Below, in pieces: positions 45,169 to 55,502 of a DNA stretch of 64,000 bases (positions are counted from its first letter, which is position 1; each line of letters begins with the position of its first letter). The notes beneath the pieces were generated by a model. The model saw only the letters and a program-made list of their open reading frames with translations. It searched no databases and had not been told where the DNA came from. The translations under genes and the position numbers were made by a program. The DNA is from Ahrensia sp. R2A130 (GTDB lineage: Bacteria > Pseudomonadota > Alphaproteobacteria > Rhizobiales > Rhizobiaceae): contig NZ_AEEB01000022.1 of the NCBI RefSeq assembly GCF_000179775.1, positions 1-64,000 of the forward strand, written 5' to 3'.

Positions 45169-45999
45169 TCAGTCCTTGCGGAAAATCACGCTGGCAGCCC
45201 AGCCGGTGAACATCGCAACCAGAACCGCGATGATACCGTAAAGCAGACCGTTGGAATGGGCCAAATTATAGGTGAACTGTTCAAACCCGATCTTGCGAAC
45301 GGAGATTTTCTCGAACTGCGCATCAAGGAATTTGCCATCTGCGAATAGAAACACCCGCGCGGTGTGTTCGCCAATCGGTACATTGGCCGGAATAGGCAGT
45401 TCGACCTTGAATAAGGTCGGCGACAGGAATTGTACGCCACCAATATTTTCCTCGAAAAGATCCTTGTCGATCTTCAAGCGTGCCAGCGATTCGCGGAAGA
45501 CTCTTTGCAGGTCTTCAGCAGTCTCGGCGGTGCCTTCTACTTCTTCCACTTCGCGCGGTACCACAGACAAGTTTTCGAGACCGATCTGCAAGAGTTTCAC
45601 GTCGACAGCTTCGGCAATTTCAAACAAAGGCCGTGTCGTGGCGTAGGCATAGGAGGCCGGCACATCACCAAACTTAACCGAAGCGCCGTTGGCCCAAATG
45701 CCGAGGATCTTTTCCTTACGGCGCACGGTCACTTCCTGCATCGGTCCGGACAAGACCACGACCACATCATAGCGTCCCTGCCCGAGCATCTGCTGTTCGG
45801 ACACCAACATGGGGTCGGGGTTTTCGATAGAACCGAAAACAATAATATCTGTCCCATCAAAAGATGATGAAATCTCGATCACCTCGTCGGACAGACCCAT
45901 CTGGATGCTGCTTTTCGGACGCTCCTGCGCGACAGCACCCTTCATCATGAAAATCGGGGCGATGAAGAAGGACAGTACGACGATCAAAAAGCGTTTCAT
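45169..45999 (-). CDS. TIGR02186-family transmembrane protein
   Basis: A 276-residue protein with a signal peptide (MKRFLIVVLSFFIAPIFMM), a large periplasmic beta domain and one C-terminal membrane span (LLYGIIAVLVAMFTGWAAS). It begins 2 bp after the TauE/SafE stop, with GGGAGG as ribosome site. This family habitually sits beside TauE/SafE exporters in alphaproteobacteria and is presumed to be an accessory part; its exact role is unknown. Confidence 0.85.
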   Translation of the reverse strand: MKRFLIVVLSFFIAPIFMMKGAVAQERPKSSIQMGLSDEVIEISSSFDGTDIIVFGSIENPDPMLVSEQQMLGQGRYDVVVVLSGPMQEVTVRRKEKILGIWANGASVKFGDVPASYAYATTRPLFEIAEAVDVKLLQIGLENLSVVPREVEEVEGTAETAEDLQRVFRESLARLKIDKDLFEENIGGVQFLSPTLFKVELPIPANVPIGEHTARVFLFADGKFLDAQFEKISVRKIGFEQFTYNLAHSNGLLYGIIAVLVAMFTGWAASVIFRKD

Positions 46000-46001
46000 G
46001 A

Positions 46002-46922
46002 TCAATGCCCTCCCAGATCGAGGGAGAACAGTTCGGTCGGCATATTCACCAAGTCCCAGCCAAGGCGGGCACACACGGCCAGAACGATGAGGCCAAGTAG
46101 GGCGCGCAACTGCTCGCCCTTTAACTTGGTGCCAGCACGCGCGCCGAACTGCGCGCCGATGACGCCGCCTACCATAAGAATGAAAGCCAGAACGACATCC
46201 ACCGTCTGGTTGGTCGCGGACTGCGCGATGGTGGTAAAGGCGGTCACGAACATGATCTGGAACAGTGATGTTCCAATCACGACATTCGTCGGCACCCGCA
46301 ACAGGTAGATCATCGCTGGCACCATGATGAAGCCGCCGCCGACCCCCATGATGGAAGCAAGGATGCCCACCAACATGCCGAGCACAAGAATGGGAATGAC
46401 GCTGAGATAAAGCTGCGATTTTTCAAACCGCACTTTGAATGGCAGGTTGGTGATCCAGTTTTTCTGCTCCGGAAGCGGCGCCACCTCTTCCGGCGAACGG
46501 CGGCTCTTGCGGATGGCATTGATGCTTTCGATGCACATCAAAGTGCCAATGGAACCGAGGAACACCACGTACAAAATAGAAATGATAAGATCGAGCTGAC
46601 CGGCCTTGCGCAGCTCCGAGAAGATCGCGACCCCGATAACCGAACCCGCAATACCGCCAATCAGCAGCACCACGCCAAGCTTAATATCAACCGTGCCTCG
46701 CCGGAAATGGGCCAGCGCTCCGGAAAATGATGATGCAACGATCTGGTTGGCTTCGGTGGCAACAGCCACAGCAGGCGGAATATTGTAGAAGATAAGCAGC
46801 GGCGTCATCAGAAAGCCGCCGCCAACGCCAAACATGCCGGACAAGAAACCAACGCCCGCCCCCATGCCAAACAGCACGAGGATGTTGACCGACATTTCCG
46901 CAATCGGGAGGTAGATATTCAC
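46002..46922 (-). CDS. TauE/SafE-family sulfite/organosulfonate exporter
   Basis: A 306-residue permease of about eight spans. Both halves carry the family motif: GFLSGMFGVGGGFLMTPLLI and ILASIMGVGGGFIMVPAMIY. I place the start at the GTG (46922) giving VNIYLPIAEMSVN, which fits homolog beginnings; longer starts up to 47012 are open but add a non-conserved, basic leader. It exports sulfite-like anions in studied relatives; the substrate here is unproven. Confidence 0.88.
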   Translation of the reverse strand: MNIYLPIAEMSVNILVLFGMGAGVGFLSGMFGVGGGFLMTPLLIFYNIPPAVAVATEANQIVASSFSGALAHFRRGTVDIKLGVVLLIGGIAGSVIGVAIFSELRKAGQLDLIISILYVVFLGSIGTLMCIESINAIRKSRRSPEEVAPLPEQKNWITNLPFKVRFEKSQLYLSVIPILVLGMLVGILASIMGVGGGFIMVPAMIYLLRVPTNVVIGTSLFQIMFVTAFTTIAQSATNQTVDVVLAFILMVGGVIGAQFGARAGTKLKGEQLRALLGLIVLAVCARLGWDLVNMPTELFSLDLGGH

Positions 46923-47164
46923 AAACGGCAACCTTGAACTAAGGCGCACGGCAAGACGCAAAAAAATTGCGTCCCACTGCGGTAAAAACATGGGCGACGT
47001 GCCGGATCGCAAAGGCTTGCCCCCGCTGCCCGGCGTTAATCCGTCATGCGCCCCGACCGGCCCGGTGTCAAACGGTCGCGGGGCTCATTGGCAAGGAATT
47101 TACGCCTCTGACGACATGGAGTCGCCCGAAAGCGTAATCTGGCACCAAAAGTACCAATTTCGGC

Positions 47165-50100
47165 TTAGATATTCAGCGCGCGCAGTGTCTCGCGGTCGAT
47201 CTCGCCTGTCACAGGAATCCCCGCACTGCGCTGGAAGTCACGAACTGCCTTGCGGGTGTTGGGACCGGCCAGACCGTCAGGTTGACCGACATTGTAACCG
47301 CGCTGGTTCAACAGCGCCTGCGCCTTCAGAACTGTTGGGTTACCGGAAGACGACGCATTGCGAACTGCGGAACCGTTGCCTTCCCATTCTTTAGGAAGCT
47401 CGGCGCGGTTTACATCATCGTTCAACTTGCCCGGTGCCCAGTCGTTGACCGTTTTGCGTGCAGCGGAAAGATCGGATGGGTCCATGGCGTTGGCAACTTC
47501 GTCACGCTTGTTGGCAGCGTCGGTGTCACCGGCCTTGGCAGCGAGTGCGAACCATTTGTAGCTTTCGCCCAGGTTCTGTGCCGCACCGCGACCCTGACCG
47601 TAGAGAATGCCAAGGTTGAACTGGCTGTCCTTGATGCCAAGACCGGCGGCCTTTTGGAACCAGCCAACGGCCTTGTCCATGTCGGCTGCGAGTTCCGGCG
47701 GTTTGCCGGTGGCGTAAAGGACTGCAAGGTTGTGCATGGCGCGGGCATTGCCCTGCTCGGCAGCCTTTTCGTACCAGGACGCAGCCTTGGCGATGTCCTG
47801 CTTACGGCCGATGCCTTTTTCGTAGATCGAACCGATGGAATATTGTGCGGGCGCGTAGCCTTTTTCAGCGGCACGTTCGAACCATGTACCAGCGTTGGCC
47901 ATATTGCGGGTCACGCCTGTGCCATCGCTGTAGCGCATGCCCACATGGAACAGCGCGCGGGCGTCGCCTGCCGATGCTGCGGCAACCATTGCAGGCGAAC
48001 CCGCATCACTTGGAACATCGTAGGCAGCGGTGGCAGGCGCCGGTGTAACTTCGGGAGCTTCAATAGCAGCCTGCTCCGTCTGCGTATTTGTCTGCGTATC
48101 AGCAGCAGGTGCAGTGTAATCGCCGGAAGGAGCCGCAGGTTCGATAGTTGCAGAAACACGTTCGGCATCAGCCGGTGCTGCACCAACTTCACGAGTTGTC
48201 GAACCTTCAGCGGCAGCAAACTGCGTGGATGGCTCGGCGGAGTCGGAAGCATCCCCAATCACGGACTGCTCGACTGCAGGCTGTTCAACAAGCGGCTGCT
48301 CGATGACAGGCGCTTCTGCCATCATAGGGTCGCCAGCGGACATGAATTTGCTCACGCCGGTGAAGGCCGCGATAGCCAGCAACAGCGCCGCAGCGCCCAT
48401 GACCAATGGTTTGCGCAGACGGGCAAAGTCGATATTCGCAAGCGGACCCGGTAGTTTCGAGGTGCCGACTTTGGCGCTCTTCACTTCATCACGCACTGCA
48501 TTCATTTCAGCTGTGGTGGCCTGAAGGGCGCGGCGGGCTGCGGCGACAGCATCAGGACGGCCATCGCCGGTTTCCATCGCCGGAGCACCAATCGAAGGCG
48601 CACGCGATGATTGCGGCATACCAAGCTGCTGTGGCTCGGGCTGCGGCGGCGCCATGTCATTCAGTCGCTCGCTCGCATCCGCGATCATACGATCATAGTC
48701 GTTCGGGCGGCTACTTTGCGGGCCAGCTTGTGGCTGCTGACCTGGCTCAAGCGGCTGGTCGTCAGCGTCATCAAACAAGTTCATGTCACGCGGCGCAGCC
48801 TGTGGAGCTGGTTGTGCCATATCAGCGTATGGATCGAGCGCAGGCGCTTCCATTGCAGAACGCGGCGGTTCCGGCATCGGCTGCGGCGCAGCAGAGGCAA
48901 GAGTGTCAGGCATCGCAGCACTGGCGGAAAGGCTTGCAGCGGTTGCAACATAATCAGGTGCAACCGGAGCCGCATGTGAGACATTGGCCATGGAAGCTTC
49001 GATGGAACCGAGACGGTCCACAACCTGCAACAGCATATGCTCGATACCAGAAGCATTCTCGTCACGGGCAGACAGTTCCGCCTGAGACATTTCCTGCAGC
49101 TTTTGCAAATCGGCAGAAAGACCAGCTATCACCTGAGCAGTCTCGGCATCGCCACCACCGGAATTGCCCATCATGGACACGGCCTGCTGAGCAGCGAACT
49201 GCGCAGCTTCCAAGCTTGCAGTGTGTGACGCTTCGATGCGATTTTCAATATCGCCCAAACGGGCTTCAACCGGCGAGAAATCTACCGTGGCAACAGGCGT
49301 GGACTGTTTGCCCATCTGGCGCACGATCTGACCCAACTGTGCTTCCAGATTTGACATCTGGGCTGCAGTCGAATGGGTCGCAGACGCCTCATCAACGCGG
49401 GCAGCCAACATATTGAGCTGACGTTCAAGACCCGAAGTGCCGGAATCAGCAGATTGGGCGAGCTGTTCGTCCAACCGGTCGTTTAGAACTTTCAGCTGGC
49501 TCTCGATCTGCGTGAGATCGTGGGAAGCGAAGACGCCGCCTGAACCATCAGCAGATTTCGTGAATGCTTCGAAAGAACCAAGGCGCTCGTGCAAGCCATC
49601 GATACGCGAAGCCAAGCCACCGAGATCACCTTGAGCGCCCTTCTTGGACGCCATGCCCTTGGCCATTTTTTCAACAGCGCGACCAAGGTCGCCCATACGG
49701 GCTTCGACACGGTCTATACCGGTCATATCCATCTGCGGTGCGCGGCTGCCCTGATTGGACACAGCGACGAGCGCACGGGAAATTTCATCAAGACGCGATT
49801 CCAGCGACAACACGGAATCCTGCGGCAGACCACCGGTGTCCAAACGATCAGACATTTCGCTCAAACGGCTATCGAGACGCGACAGTGCCAATGTCTGCGG
49901 AAGATCATCGACGGTCAGGCGCAACGCATCGATCTGCGATGCAAGATGATCGACGCGAGGCGTAACGGTGTTGGCAGAATTTGTGGTCAGTGCATCAATA
50001 TGGCGGGCAAGCTCTTCCAACTGCTCAATCTGCGGCGCGACCGAATCGGAAACGACCGTACGCATTTCGGAACGAATGCCGGTACGCAGCTCGGAGAGCT

Positions 50101-50695
50101 CGTTTTCGAGGCGCTTGAAGTCATCAGAATCAAATTTTACGCCCCGGCGCATTTCCTCGATGGCACCGGCCATGCGGGAAATTTCATTGGCGGGCACCGC
50201 GCTGTGAAGCTGCGACAGCTCCTGGCTGATGCGACCAAGATGATCGTCAATCTTGCTCATGCCAGCGCGCTGCGCTTCTGCACCAGCGTCAAGTGCTGCC
50301 TGACGTTCGGCAATCTGTGCGGTCAAACGATCAATAGGTGCGTTCGACCCGCCACCGGTCTTCGTTTGGAAATTACTGTTCAGCGAATCAATCTGCTGGC
50401 GCATCGCGGCCAGCTGGTTGTGCAGGCCACTATCGGCAGGCTGGGCCATGTAGCCTTGGTTCGCCATCATCATGGGAGCGCCACCATAGCCCATGTTCAT
50501 TCCATGGGCGGGGTTCTGCGACTGATGCAGACGTTGCTCCAGCTGTTCGATGGTGCGGCGCAGGTTGGAAATGCGCTCCGCTTCTACATCTGCCGGTCCA
50601 CCCATGCCTACAGCGCTATGGCCTGCCGCGTTTTGAAACGGGCCACGGTTCACCTGAATGGTGCGGGTGGGCTGCTGTTGATTGGGCTGACGCAT
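47165..50695 (-). CDS. PodJ-like polarity protein with coiled coils, Sel1 repeats and peptidoglycan-binding domain
   Basis: A 1176-residue protein. Residues about 35-560 are cytoplasmic, predicted helical/coiled-coil. Residues about 560-755 are Pro/Gln/Ala-rich and disordered. A single membrane span lies at about 760-782 (LVMGAAALLLAIAAFTGV). The periplasmic part has an acidic linker, four to five Sel1/TPR-like repeats (about 908-1070) and a C-terminal peptidoglycan-binding domain (about 1115-1176). This order is that of PodJ, the cell-pole organiser of alphaproteobacteria. It stands as a single-gene unit. Confidence 0.85.
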   Translation of the reverse strand: MRQPNQQQPTRTIQVNRGPFQNAAGHSAVGMGGPADVEAERISNLRRTIEQLEQRLHQSQNPAHGMNMGYGGAPMMMANQGYMAQPADSGLHNQLAAMRQQIDSLNSNFQTKTGGGSNAPIDRLTAQIAERQAALDAGAEAQRAGMSKIDDHLGRISQELSQLHSAVPANEISRMAGAIEEMRRGVKFDSDDFKRLENELSELRTGIRSEMRTVVSDSVAPQIEQLEELARHIDALTTNSANTVTPRVDHLASQIDALRLTVDDLPQTLALSRLDSRLSEMSDRLDTGGLPQDSVLSLESRLDEISRALVAVSNQGSRAPQMDMTGIDRVEARMGDLGRAVEKMAKGMASKKGAQGDLGGLASRIDGLHERLGSFEAFTKSADGSGGVFASHDLTQIESQLKVLNDRLDEQLAQSADSGTSGLERQLNMLAARVDEASATHSTAAQMSNLEAQLGQIVRQMGKQSTPVATVDFSPVEARLGDIENRIEASHTASLEAAQFAAQQAVSMMGNSGGGDAETAQVIAGLSADLQKLQEMSQAELSARDENASGIEHMLLQVVDRLGSIEASMANVSHAAPVAPDYVATAASLSASAAMPDTLASAAPQPMPEPPRSAMEAPALDPYADMAQPAPQAAPRDMNLFDDADDQPLEPGQQPQAGPQSSRPNDYDRMIADASERLNDMAPPQPEPQQLGMPQSSRAPSIGAPAMETGDGRPDAVAAARRALQATTAEMNAVRDEVKSAKVGTSKLPGPLANIDFARLRKPLVMGAAALLLAIAAFTGVSKFMSAGDPMMAEAPVIEQPLVEQPAVEQSVIGDASDSAEPSTQFAAAEGSTTREVGAAPADAERVSATIEPAAPSGDYTAPAADTQTNTQTEQAAIEAPEVTPAPATAAYDVPSDAGSPAMVAAASAGDARALFHVGMRYSDGTGVTRNMANAGTWFERAAEKGYAPAQYSIGSIYEKGIGRKQDIAKAASWYEKAAEQGNARAMHNLAVLYATGKPPELAADMDKAVGWFQKAAGLGIKDSQFNLGILYGQGRGAAQNLGESYKWFALAAKAGDTDAANKRDEVANAMDPSDLSAARKTVNDWAPGKLNDDVNRAELPKEWEGNGSAVRNASSSGNPTVLKAQALLNQRGYNVGQPDGLAGPNTRKAVRDFQRSAGIPVTGEIDRETLRALNI

Positions 50696-51056
50696 CTAAA
50701 CTCTCACAGTAACGAACGACACCAAACGTATATGGGTCGATACGGAACGCACCCGTCGAAAGGATGCCACTGCGCCGACCTTTTATTATCATGGTAAACA
50801 GGCCGTTAAGTTGAGCGAATTCGTTAACGATGATTGCACCCATCGCATTCTGATCTGCACTCTGTAGGGCTCAACTTGTCCACAATCATGGGTCTAAAAA
50901 ATAATTGACGTATACGTAAACGGAAGAGTTCTGGACTTGAATGCAAAACCATGTCAGTTTCCATGTCGAAACGCGGGGTACGCACACGCCCTGCGATGAC
51001 TTTTTGGCCGCGACCTTGGTGATCAAGGACAAACCCGGCCCGCAGGAGGACACACC
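50696..51056. other. Divergent intergenic region with beta-oxidation promoter
   Basis: This 361-bp stretch separates the PodJ-like gene (minus) from the acyl-CoA dehydrogenase gene (plus). It holds the palindrome listed at 50905 and must contain both promoters. I see no further gene in it. Confidence 0.6.
50905..50920. promoter_or_regulatory. LiuR-like (MerR-family) operator candidate
   Basis: TTGACGTATACGTAAA is a near-perfect 16-bp palindrome with core ACGTATACGT. It resembles the TTKACGTWWACGTAAA-type sites described for LiuR, the MerR-family regulator of branched-chain and fatty-acid degradation genes in proteobacteria. It lies about 135 bp upstream of the acyl-CoA dehydrogenase start. 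The regulator itself is not in this window. Confidence 0.6.
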
Positions 51057-52865
51057 ATGCCGACATATACCGCCCCCGTTCAGGACTCCCTTTTCATCCT
51101 CAACGATGTGCTCAACATCGAGCGCTACAACAACCTGCCCGGTTTCGCAGACGCGACACCGGATATGCTGGAAGCGATCCTTGGTGAAGCGGGCAAGATG
51201 TCTGCGGAAGTTCTCCAGCCGCTCAACGAAGTCGGCGACAAGGAAGGCTGCGTCTGGACCGAAGGCGATGGCTTCGACAACACGGTGAAAACACCGACAG
51301 GCTTCAAAGAAGCCTACGACCTCTATTCCGAGTCCGGTTGGGGCGCACTGCCCTTCCCTGAAGAATATGGCGGACAAGGCCTGCCAGCCACGCTGAACGC
51401 CGTCGTTCAGGAATATGTTTCTTCCGCCAACATGGCCTTCGGCATGTATCCCGGCCTTACAGCCGGCGCGGCGGCTGCGCTCGTGGAACACGCTTCCGAA
51501 GAACAGAAGCAGGCATATGTTCCCAAAATGCTGTCGGGCGAATGGTCCGGCACCATGAACCTGACCGAGCCCCATTGCGGTACAGACCTTGGCATGTTGC
51601 GCACAAAAGCTGCCCGCAATGATGACGGTTCTTTCGCCATTACAGGCCAGAAAATCTGGATCTCCGCTGGTGAACACGACATGTCGTCCAACATCATTCA
51701 CCTCGTGATCGCCCGCATCGAAGGCGAACCGGAGGGCACCAAAGGCATTTCGCTCTTCGTCTGCCCAAAATACATTCTCGATGAAGACGGCAATCCCGGC
51801 GAGCGCAACAAACTGTCTTGCGGTTCGCTCGAACATAAAATGGGCATCAACGGCAACGCCACATGCGTGATGAACTACGAAGGCGCAAAAGCCTTCCTCG
51901 TTGGCGAAGAGAACAAAGGCCTCGCCGCCATGTTCGTGATGATGAACGAAGCCCGCCTCGGTGTGGCCGTTCAGGGCCTCGCCCAATCCGAAGTCGCCTA
52001 CCAGAACGCTGCCGACTGGGCCCGTGACCGTGTGCAGGGCCGTGCGCTCACCGGCGCAAAATACCCCGACCAAAAAGCAGACCCGATCATCGTGCACCCG
52101 GATATCCGCCGTGTGTTGCTGACGATCCGCTCTTTCAACGAAGCAGCCCGCGCGCTGGTTCTGTGGACCGCGCTGAAAGGCGACCTGTCCCACCGTTCCG
52201 ACGATGAAGATGAAAAACAGAACGCCGACGACATCATGGGGCTGCTCACTCCGGTTCTCAAAGGCGTGCTGACCGACAAGGGCTTCGACAACACCGTTAT
52301 GGCCCAGCAGGTCTTCGGTGGCACCGGATACACGAAAGACCAAGGCGTCGAGCAGTTCGTTCGCGATGCCCGCATCGCCATGATTTACGAAGGTGCCAAC
52401 GGCATTCAGGCGCTCGACCTCGTGGGCCGCAAGCTGCCCTCGAAAGGCGGTCGCGCCGTACAGGCCTACTTCAAAGAAGTCGGCAAACTGTGCTCCGAGC
52501 ATAAAGATGACGAGGCGATGAAGCCCTACGTCGAGCCACTGTCCAAAGCCCTCGGCGATCTACAGGCCGCCACAATGTGGTTGGTGCAGAACGGCATGGC
52601 CAACCCCAACAATGCAGGCGCCGCCTCCACCGATTACATGCACCTCTTCGGCCTCGTTGCCATGGGCCACATGTGGGTGCTGATGGCGAAAACCGCGCAG
52701 GACAAACTGTCCGCAGGCGCAAATGGCTCGACCGACTACATGAACAACAAGCTGCTCACCGGTCGCTTTTTCGCAGAGCGCATGATGCCGGAAACCCGCT
52801 TGCTGCTGAAGCGCATTGAAACCGGCGCCGACACCATGATGGAAATGGATGCCGCAGCTTTTTAG
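51057..52865 (+). CDS. Acyl-CoA dehydrogenase (long FadE-type with C-terminal extension)
   Basis: A 602-residue flavoprotein. The family motifs are NLTEPHCGTDLG, ITGQKIWISAGEHD and QVFGGTGYTKDQGVEQFVRD, with the catalytic Glu in MIYEGANGIQ. The extra C-terminal domain of about 130 residues is typical of the 600-residue bacterial class. It introduces the first double bond of beta-oxidation. RBS GGAGGACACACC. It heads the plus-strand fatty-acid run. Confidence 0.95.
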   Translation: MPTYTAPVQDSLFILNDVLNIERYNNLPGFADATPDMLEAILGEAGKMSAEVLQPLNEVGDKEGCVWTEGDGFDNTVKTPTGFKEAYDLYSESGWGALPFPEEYGGQGLPATLNAVVQEYVSSANMAFGMYPGLTAGAAAALVEHASEEQKQAYVPKMLSGEWSGTMNLTEPHCGTDLGMLRTKAARNDDGSFAITGQKIWISAGEHDMSSNIIHLVIARIEGEPEGTKGISLFVCPKYILDEDGNPGERNKLSCGSLEHKMGINGNATCVMNYEGAKAFLVGEENKGLAAMFVMMNEARLGVAVQGLAQSEVAYQNAADWARDRVQGRALTGAKYPDQKADPIIVHPDIRRVLLTIRSFNEAARALVLWTALKGDLSHRSDDEDEKQNADDIMGLLTPVLKGVLTDKGFDNTVMAQQVFGGTGYTKDQGVEQFVRDARIAMIYEGANGIQALDLVGRKLPSKGGRAVQAYFKEVGKLCSEHKDDEAMKPYVEPLSKALGDLQAATMWLVQNGMANPNNAGAASTDYMHLFGLVAMGHMWVLMAKTAQDKLSAGANGSTDYMNNKLLTGRFFAERMMPETRLLLKRIETGADTMMEMDAAAF

Positions 52866-52892
52866 GAACGCCAAACACCAAGGAGAAACGTA

Positions 52893-53141
52893 ATGGCAAA
52901 GGCAGCACCGAAACGCATGCCCTTGCCGAAGCGCTTCTCCGCCGCACTGACTGAAGACGCTTACGCGAGATTACGGGCACTGAACGAACAGCACGGATTG
53001 GGCAACAACTATCTGCTCACCGTGCTGCTGGAACATCTCGATGACTACGCGGATGCTGACAAACTCGATGAAGTTTTTGACAACTTCATCGCCGAATACG
53101 GAAGCCCCTCCCAGCGCCCCACTAAGGGAAAGCCCAAATGA
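52893..53141 (+). CDS. Small basic conserved protein in beta-oxidation operon
   Basis: An 82-residue protein with a Lys/Arg/Pro-rich start (MAKAAPKRMPLPKRFSAALT) followed by two predicted helices (TEDAYARLRALNEQHGLGNN, LLTVLLEHLDDYA). The layout slightly resembles a ribbon-helix-helix DNA-binding protein, but no family is certain. It is preceded by AAGGAGAAACGTA and overlaps the thioesterase gene by ATGA, so it is a real, coupled member of the operon. Confidence 0.75.
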   Translation: MAKAAPKRMPLPKRFSAALTEDAYARLRALNEQHGLGNNYLLTVLLEHLDDYADADKLDEVFDNFIAEYGSPSQRPTKGKPK

Positions 53142-53629
53142 GCGACCACGCAGCCCCATTGCCGGAATATATCGCAGGCGTTCGCCCGCCTTCGGCGGCG
53201 TGGATGGGCATGGATGTAATTGAATACTGGCCCGACGAGATGCGCGTTCGCGTGTCATTCGCACCCAACAAAGACATGTGCAATTTCGGTGGCACCGTGC
53301 AGGGCGGCTTTCTCGCAGCCATGATGGACGACGCTATGGGTTCACTCGCATTTCATGCATTGGGCGCGAAAGTGGCCCCTATGAGCATAGACCTGCAAAC
53401 GCATTTCATGGCCGCAGTGCCGTTGAAGCGCATCGAGGTCGAAGCCAAAATCATCCGCGCGGGCAAAGCTGTGGTTTTCGCAGAAGCACGCCTCTACCGC
53501 GAAGACGGCGAACTTTCCGCACAAGCCACAACAAGCATGAAACTGCGCCCTTTCGTAGGTCTTCAATTCGACCCGTCGCAAAACGCCGACACACCAATCG
53601 GCAAAGCGGAACAAAAGGCATCGAAATGA
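53138..53629 (+). CDS. PaaI-type hotdog-fold thioesterase
   Basis: A 163-residue hotdog protein with the PaaI/DUF4442-type core NFGGTVQGGFLAAMMDDAMG and the beta strand SIDLQTHFMAAVPL. It probably releases acyl groups from coenzyme A for products stalled in beta-oxidation. Stop and start codons overlap its neighbours on both sides (ATGA), so expression is tightly linked. Confidence 0.9.
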   Translation: MSDHAAPLPEYIAGVRPPSAAWMGMDVIEYWPDEMRVRVSFAPNKDMCNFGGTVQGGFLAAMMDDAMGSLAFHALGAKVAPMSIDLQTHFMAAVPLKRIEVEAKIIRAGKAVVFAEARLYREDGELSAQATTSMKLRPFVGLQFDPSQNADTPIGKAEQKASK

Positions 53630-54261
53630 CCGACTATACCCTTCACTGCTTCCTACAATCCGGCAACGCCTATAAGGCGGCTCTTATGCTCCAACTGGCC
53701 GGTGCAGACTGGAAACCGCAATTCGTGGATTTCATTAACGGTGCACACCGCTCCCCGGAATTTCGTGCCATCAACGATATGGGCGAAGTCCCGGTTCTGG
53801 TCGACCACACGCAGGGCGACCTGACACTCACACAATCCGGTCTGATTCTCTGGCATCTGGCAGATGCCTTCCCACAATTTGCGGCAACCAATCCAGTCGA
53901 ACACCGCGAAGTACTGCGCTGGATTCTCTTCGACAACCATAAGATGACGGGCAGCCTGTCGATCTTCCGCTTTCTCAAAGTCTTTATGAACAAGGGCGAC
54001 AGCCCTGAAGCCCAGTTCATGAAGGGCCGCATGGTAGCCGCGCTGAAAACCCTCAACCGCCGCCTTGATGGGCGCGACTGGGTGGCCGCTCCCCACTGCA
54101 CTATCGCCGATATTTCACTGGCCGGTTACCTGTATTGGCCCGACCAATCCGAAATTGACCTCGCAGACTATCAACACATCGCGAAGTGGCTGGATCGCAT
54201 CGCTGCGCTCCCCAACTACGCCAGACCTGAAGACATCATGCCCGCATCTGCGGAAGTTTAG
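53626..54261 (+). CDS. Glutathione S-transferase family protein
   Basis: A 211-residue GST. The N-terminal thioredoxin-like domain shows SGNAYKAALML (catalytic-site region), MGEVPVLVD with the cis-Pro, and TQSGLILWHLAD contacting glutathione. The C-terminal helical domain includes TIADISLAGYLYW. It starts inside the stop of the thioesterase gene (ATGA at 53626). A detoxifying or isomerase role beside acyl-CoA enzymes is plausible but not shown. Confidence 0.9.
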   Translation: MTDYTLHCFLQSGNAYKAALMLQLAGADWKPQFVDFINGAHRSPEFRAINDMGEVPVLVDHTQGDLTLTQSGLILWHLADAFPQFAATNPVEHREVLRWILFDNHKMTGSLSIFRFLKVFMNKGDSPEAQFMKGRMVAALKTLNRRLDGRDWVAAPHCTIADISLAGYLYWPDQSEIDLADYQHIAKWLDRIAALPNYARPEDIMPASAEV

Positions 54262-54270
54262 GAGGCCACC

Positions 54271-55479
54271 ATGGCTGACGCATTCATTTACGATCACGTT
54301 CGCACCCCACGGGGCCGCGGCAAGAAGGACGGCTCGCTCCACGAGGTGCCGACCAACCATCTGGCAGCAGGCATTCTGGAAAACCTGCGCGACCGCAGCG
54401 ACCTCGATACATCCAACATCGACGACGTCATTCTCGGTTGTGTCGATCCCGTGAAAGAAGCTGGTGGCGACATCGCCCGTACCGCGGTCATGCAGGCAAA
54501 CTACGCGGAATCAGTCCCCGGCCTACAGCTGAACCGCTACTGCGCGTCCGGCCTCGATGCCGTGAATTTTGCAGCTGCAAAAATCATGGCTGGCGCAGAC
54601 CAGATCGCCATCGGAGGGGGTGTGGAATCCATGTCCCGCGTGGGTATAGGCGCAGCAGGCAACGCTTGGCCGGTGGACCCTTCCATCGCCGTCCCGTCCT
54701 ACTTCGTACCGCAGGGCATTTCGGCAGACATTATCGCCACGAAATACGGCTTCTCCCGCGATGACGTCGATGCTTATGCCGTCGAGAGCCAGAAGCGCGC
54801 CGCCCAGTCCTGGGAAGAAGGCCGTTTCGACAAATCCATAGCGCCCGTTAAAGACGTGAACGGCATGACCATTCTCGCCAAAGACGAGCACATGCGCCCC
54901 GGTGCCGACATGCAGGCGCTCGGCGGGCTCAACCCTGCCTTCACCATGATGGGCCAGATGGGTGGCTTCGACGCCGTCTCCATTCAGAAGTACCCTGAAC
55001 TGGAAGAGATCGATCACGTCCACCACGCGGGCAACTCGTCCGGCATCGTGGACGGTGCAGCCGCTGTGCTGCTCGGTTCGCAAGAGGGCGGCAAAATGAT
55101 GGGCCTCAAACCCCGCGCCAAAATTCGTGCCTTCACGAACATCGGCTCCGAGCCAAACATCATGCTCACTGGCCCCGTGGACGTGACGGAAAAGTTGTTC
55201 AAACAGGCAGGCATGAGCGTCGATGATATCGACCTGTTCGAGCTGAACGAAGCCTTCGCTTCCGTCGTGCTGCGCTACATGCAGGCATTCGACATTCCCC
55301 ACGACAAGATCAACGTTTGCGGCGGTGCCATCGCCATGGGCCACCCGTTGGGTGCCACCGGCGCGATGATCCTCGGCACGGTTCTCGATGAACTGGAACG
55401 CCGCGACCAGAACACCGCCCTCGTAACGCTCTGCATCGGCGGCGGCATGGGCACAGCCACCATCATCGAACGCGTTTGA
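54271..55479 (+). CDS. Acetyl-CoA C-acyltransferase (thiolase)
   Basis: A 402-residue thiolase with all catalytic residues: acyl-accepting Cys91 in [11 protein letters not shown], His in [15 protein letters not shown] and the second Cys in LCIGGGMG. It performs the last step of beta-oxidation, cleaving 3-ketoacyl-CoA. It follows the GST gene by 9 bp with GGAGGCCACC as ribosome site and precedes the FadB-type gene, its usual partner. Confidence 0.96.
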   Translation: MADAFIYDHVRTPRGRGKKDGSLHEVPTNHLAAGILENLRDRSDLDTSNIDDVILGCVDPVKEAGGDIARTAVMQANYAESVPGLQLNRYCASGLDAVNFAAAKIMAGADQIAIGGGVESMSRVGIGAAGNAWPVDPSIAVPSYFVPQGISADIIATKYGFSRDDVDAYAVESQKRAAQSWEEGRFDKSIAPVKDVNGMTILAKDEHMRPGADMQALGGLNPAFTMMGQMGGFDAVSIQKYPELEEIDHVHHAGNSSGIVDGAAAVLLGSQEGGKMMGLKPRAKIRAFTNIGSEPNIMLTGPVDVTEKLFKQAGMSVDDIDLFELNEAFASVVLRYMQAFDIPHDKINVCGGAIAMGHPLGATGAMILGTVLDELERRDQNTALVTLCIGGGMGTATIIERV

Positions 55480-55502
55480 GCGGCGGCAGAAGGAACACAG
55501 AT

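Noticed and set aside
50886-52502. A 538-codon minus-strand frame opposite the acyl-CoA dehydrogenase
   Set aside because: It is antisense to a motif-complete enzyme in a coherent plus-strand operon; its His/Val/Phe-rich composition is typical of a reversed coding strand.
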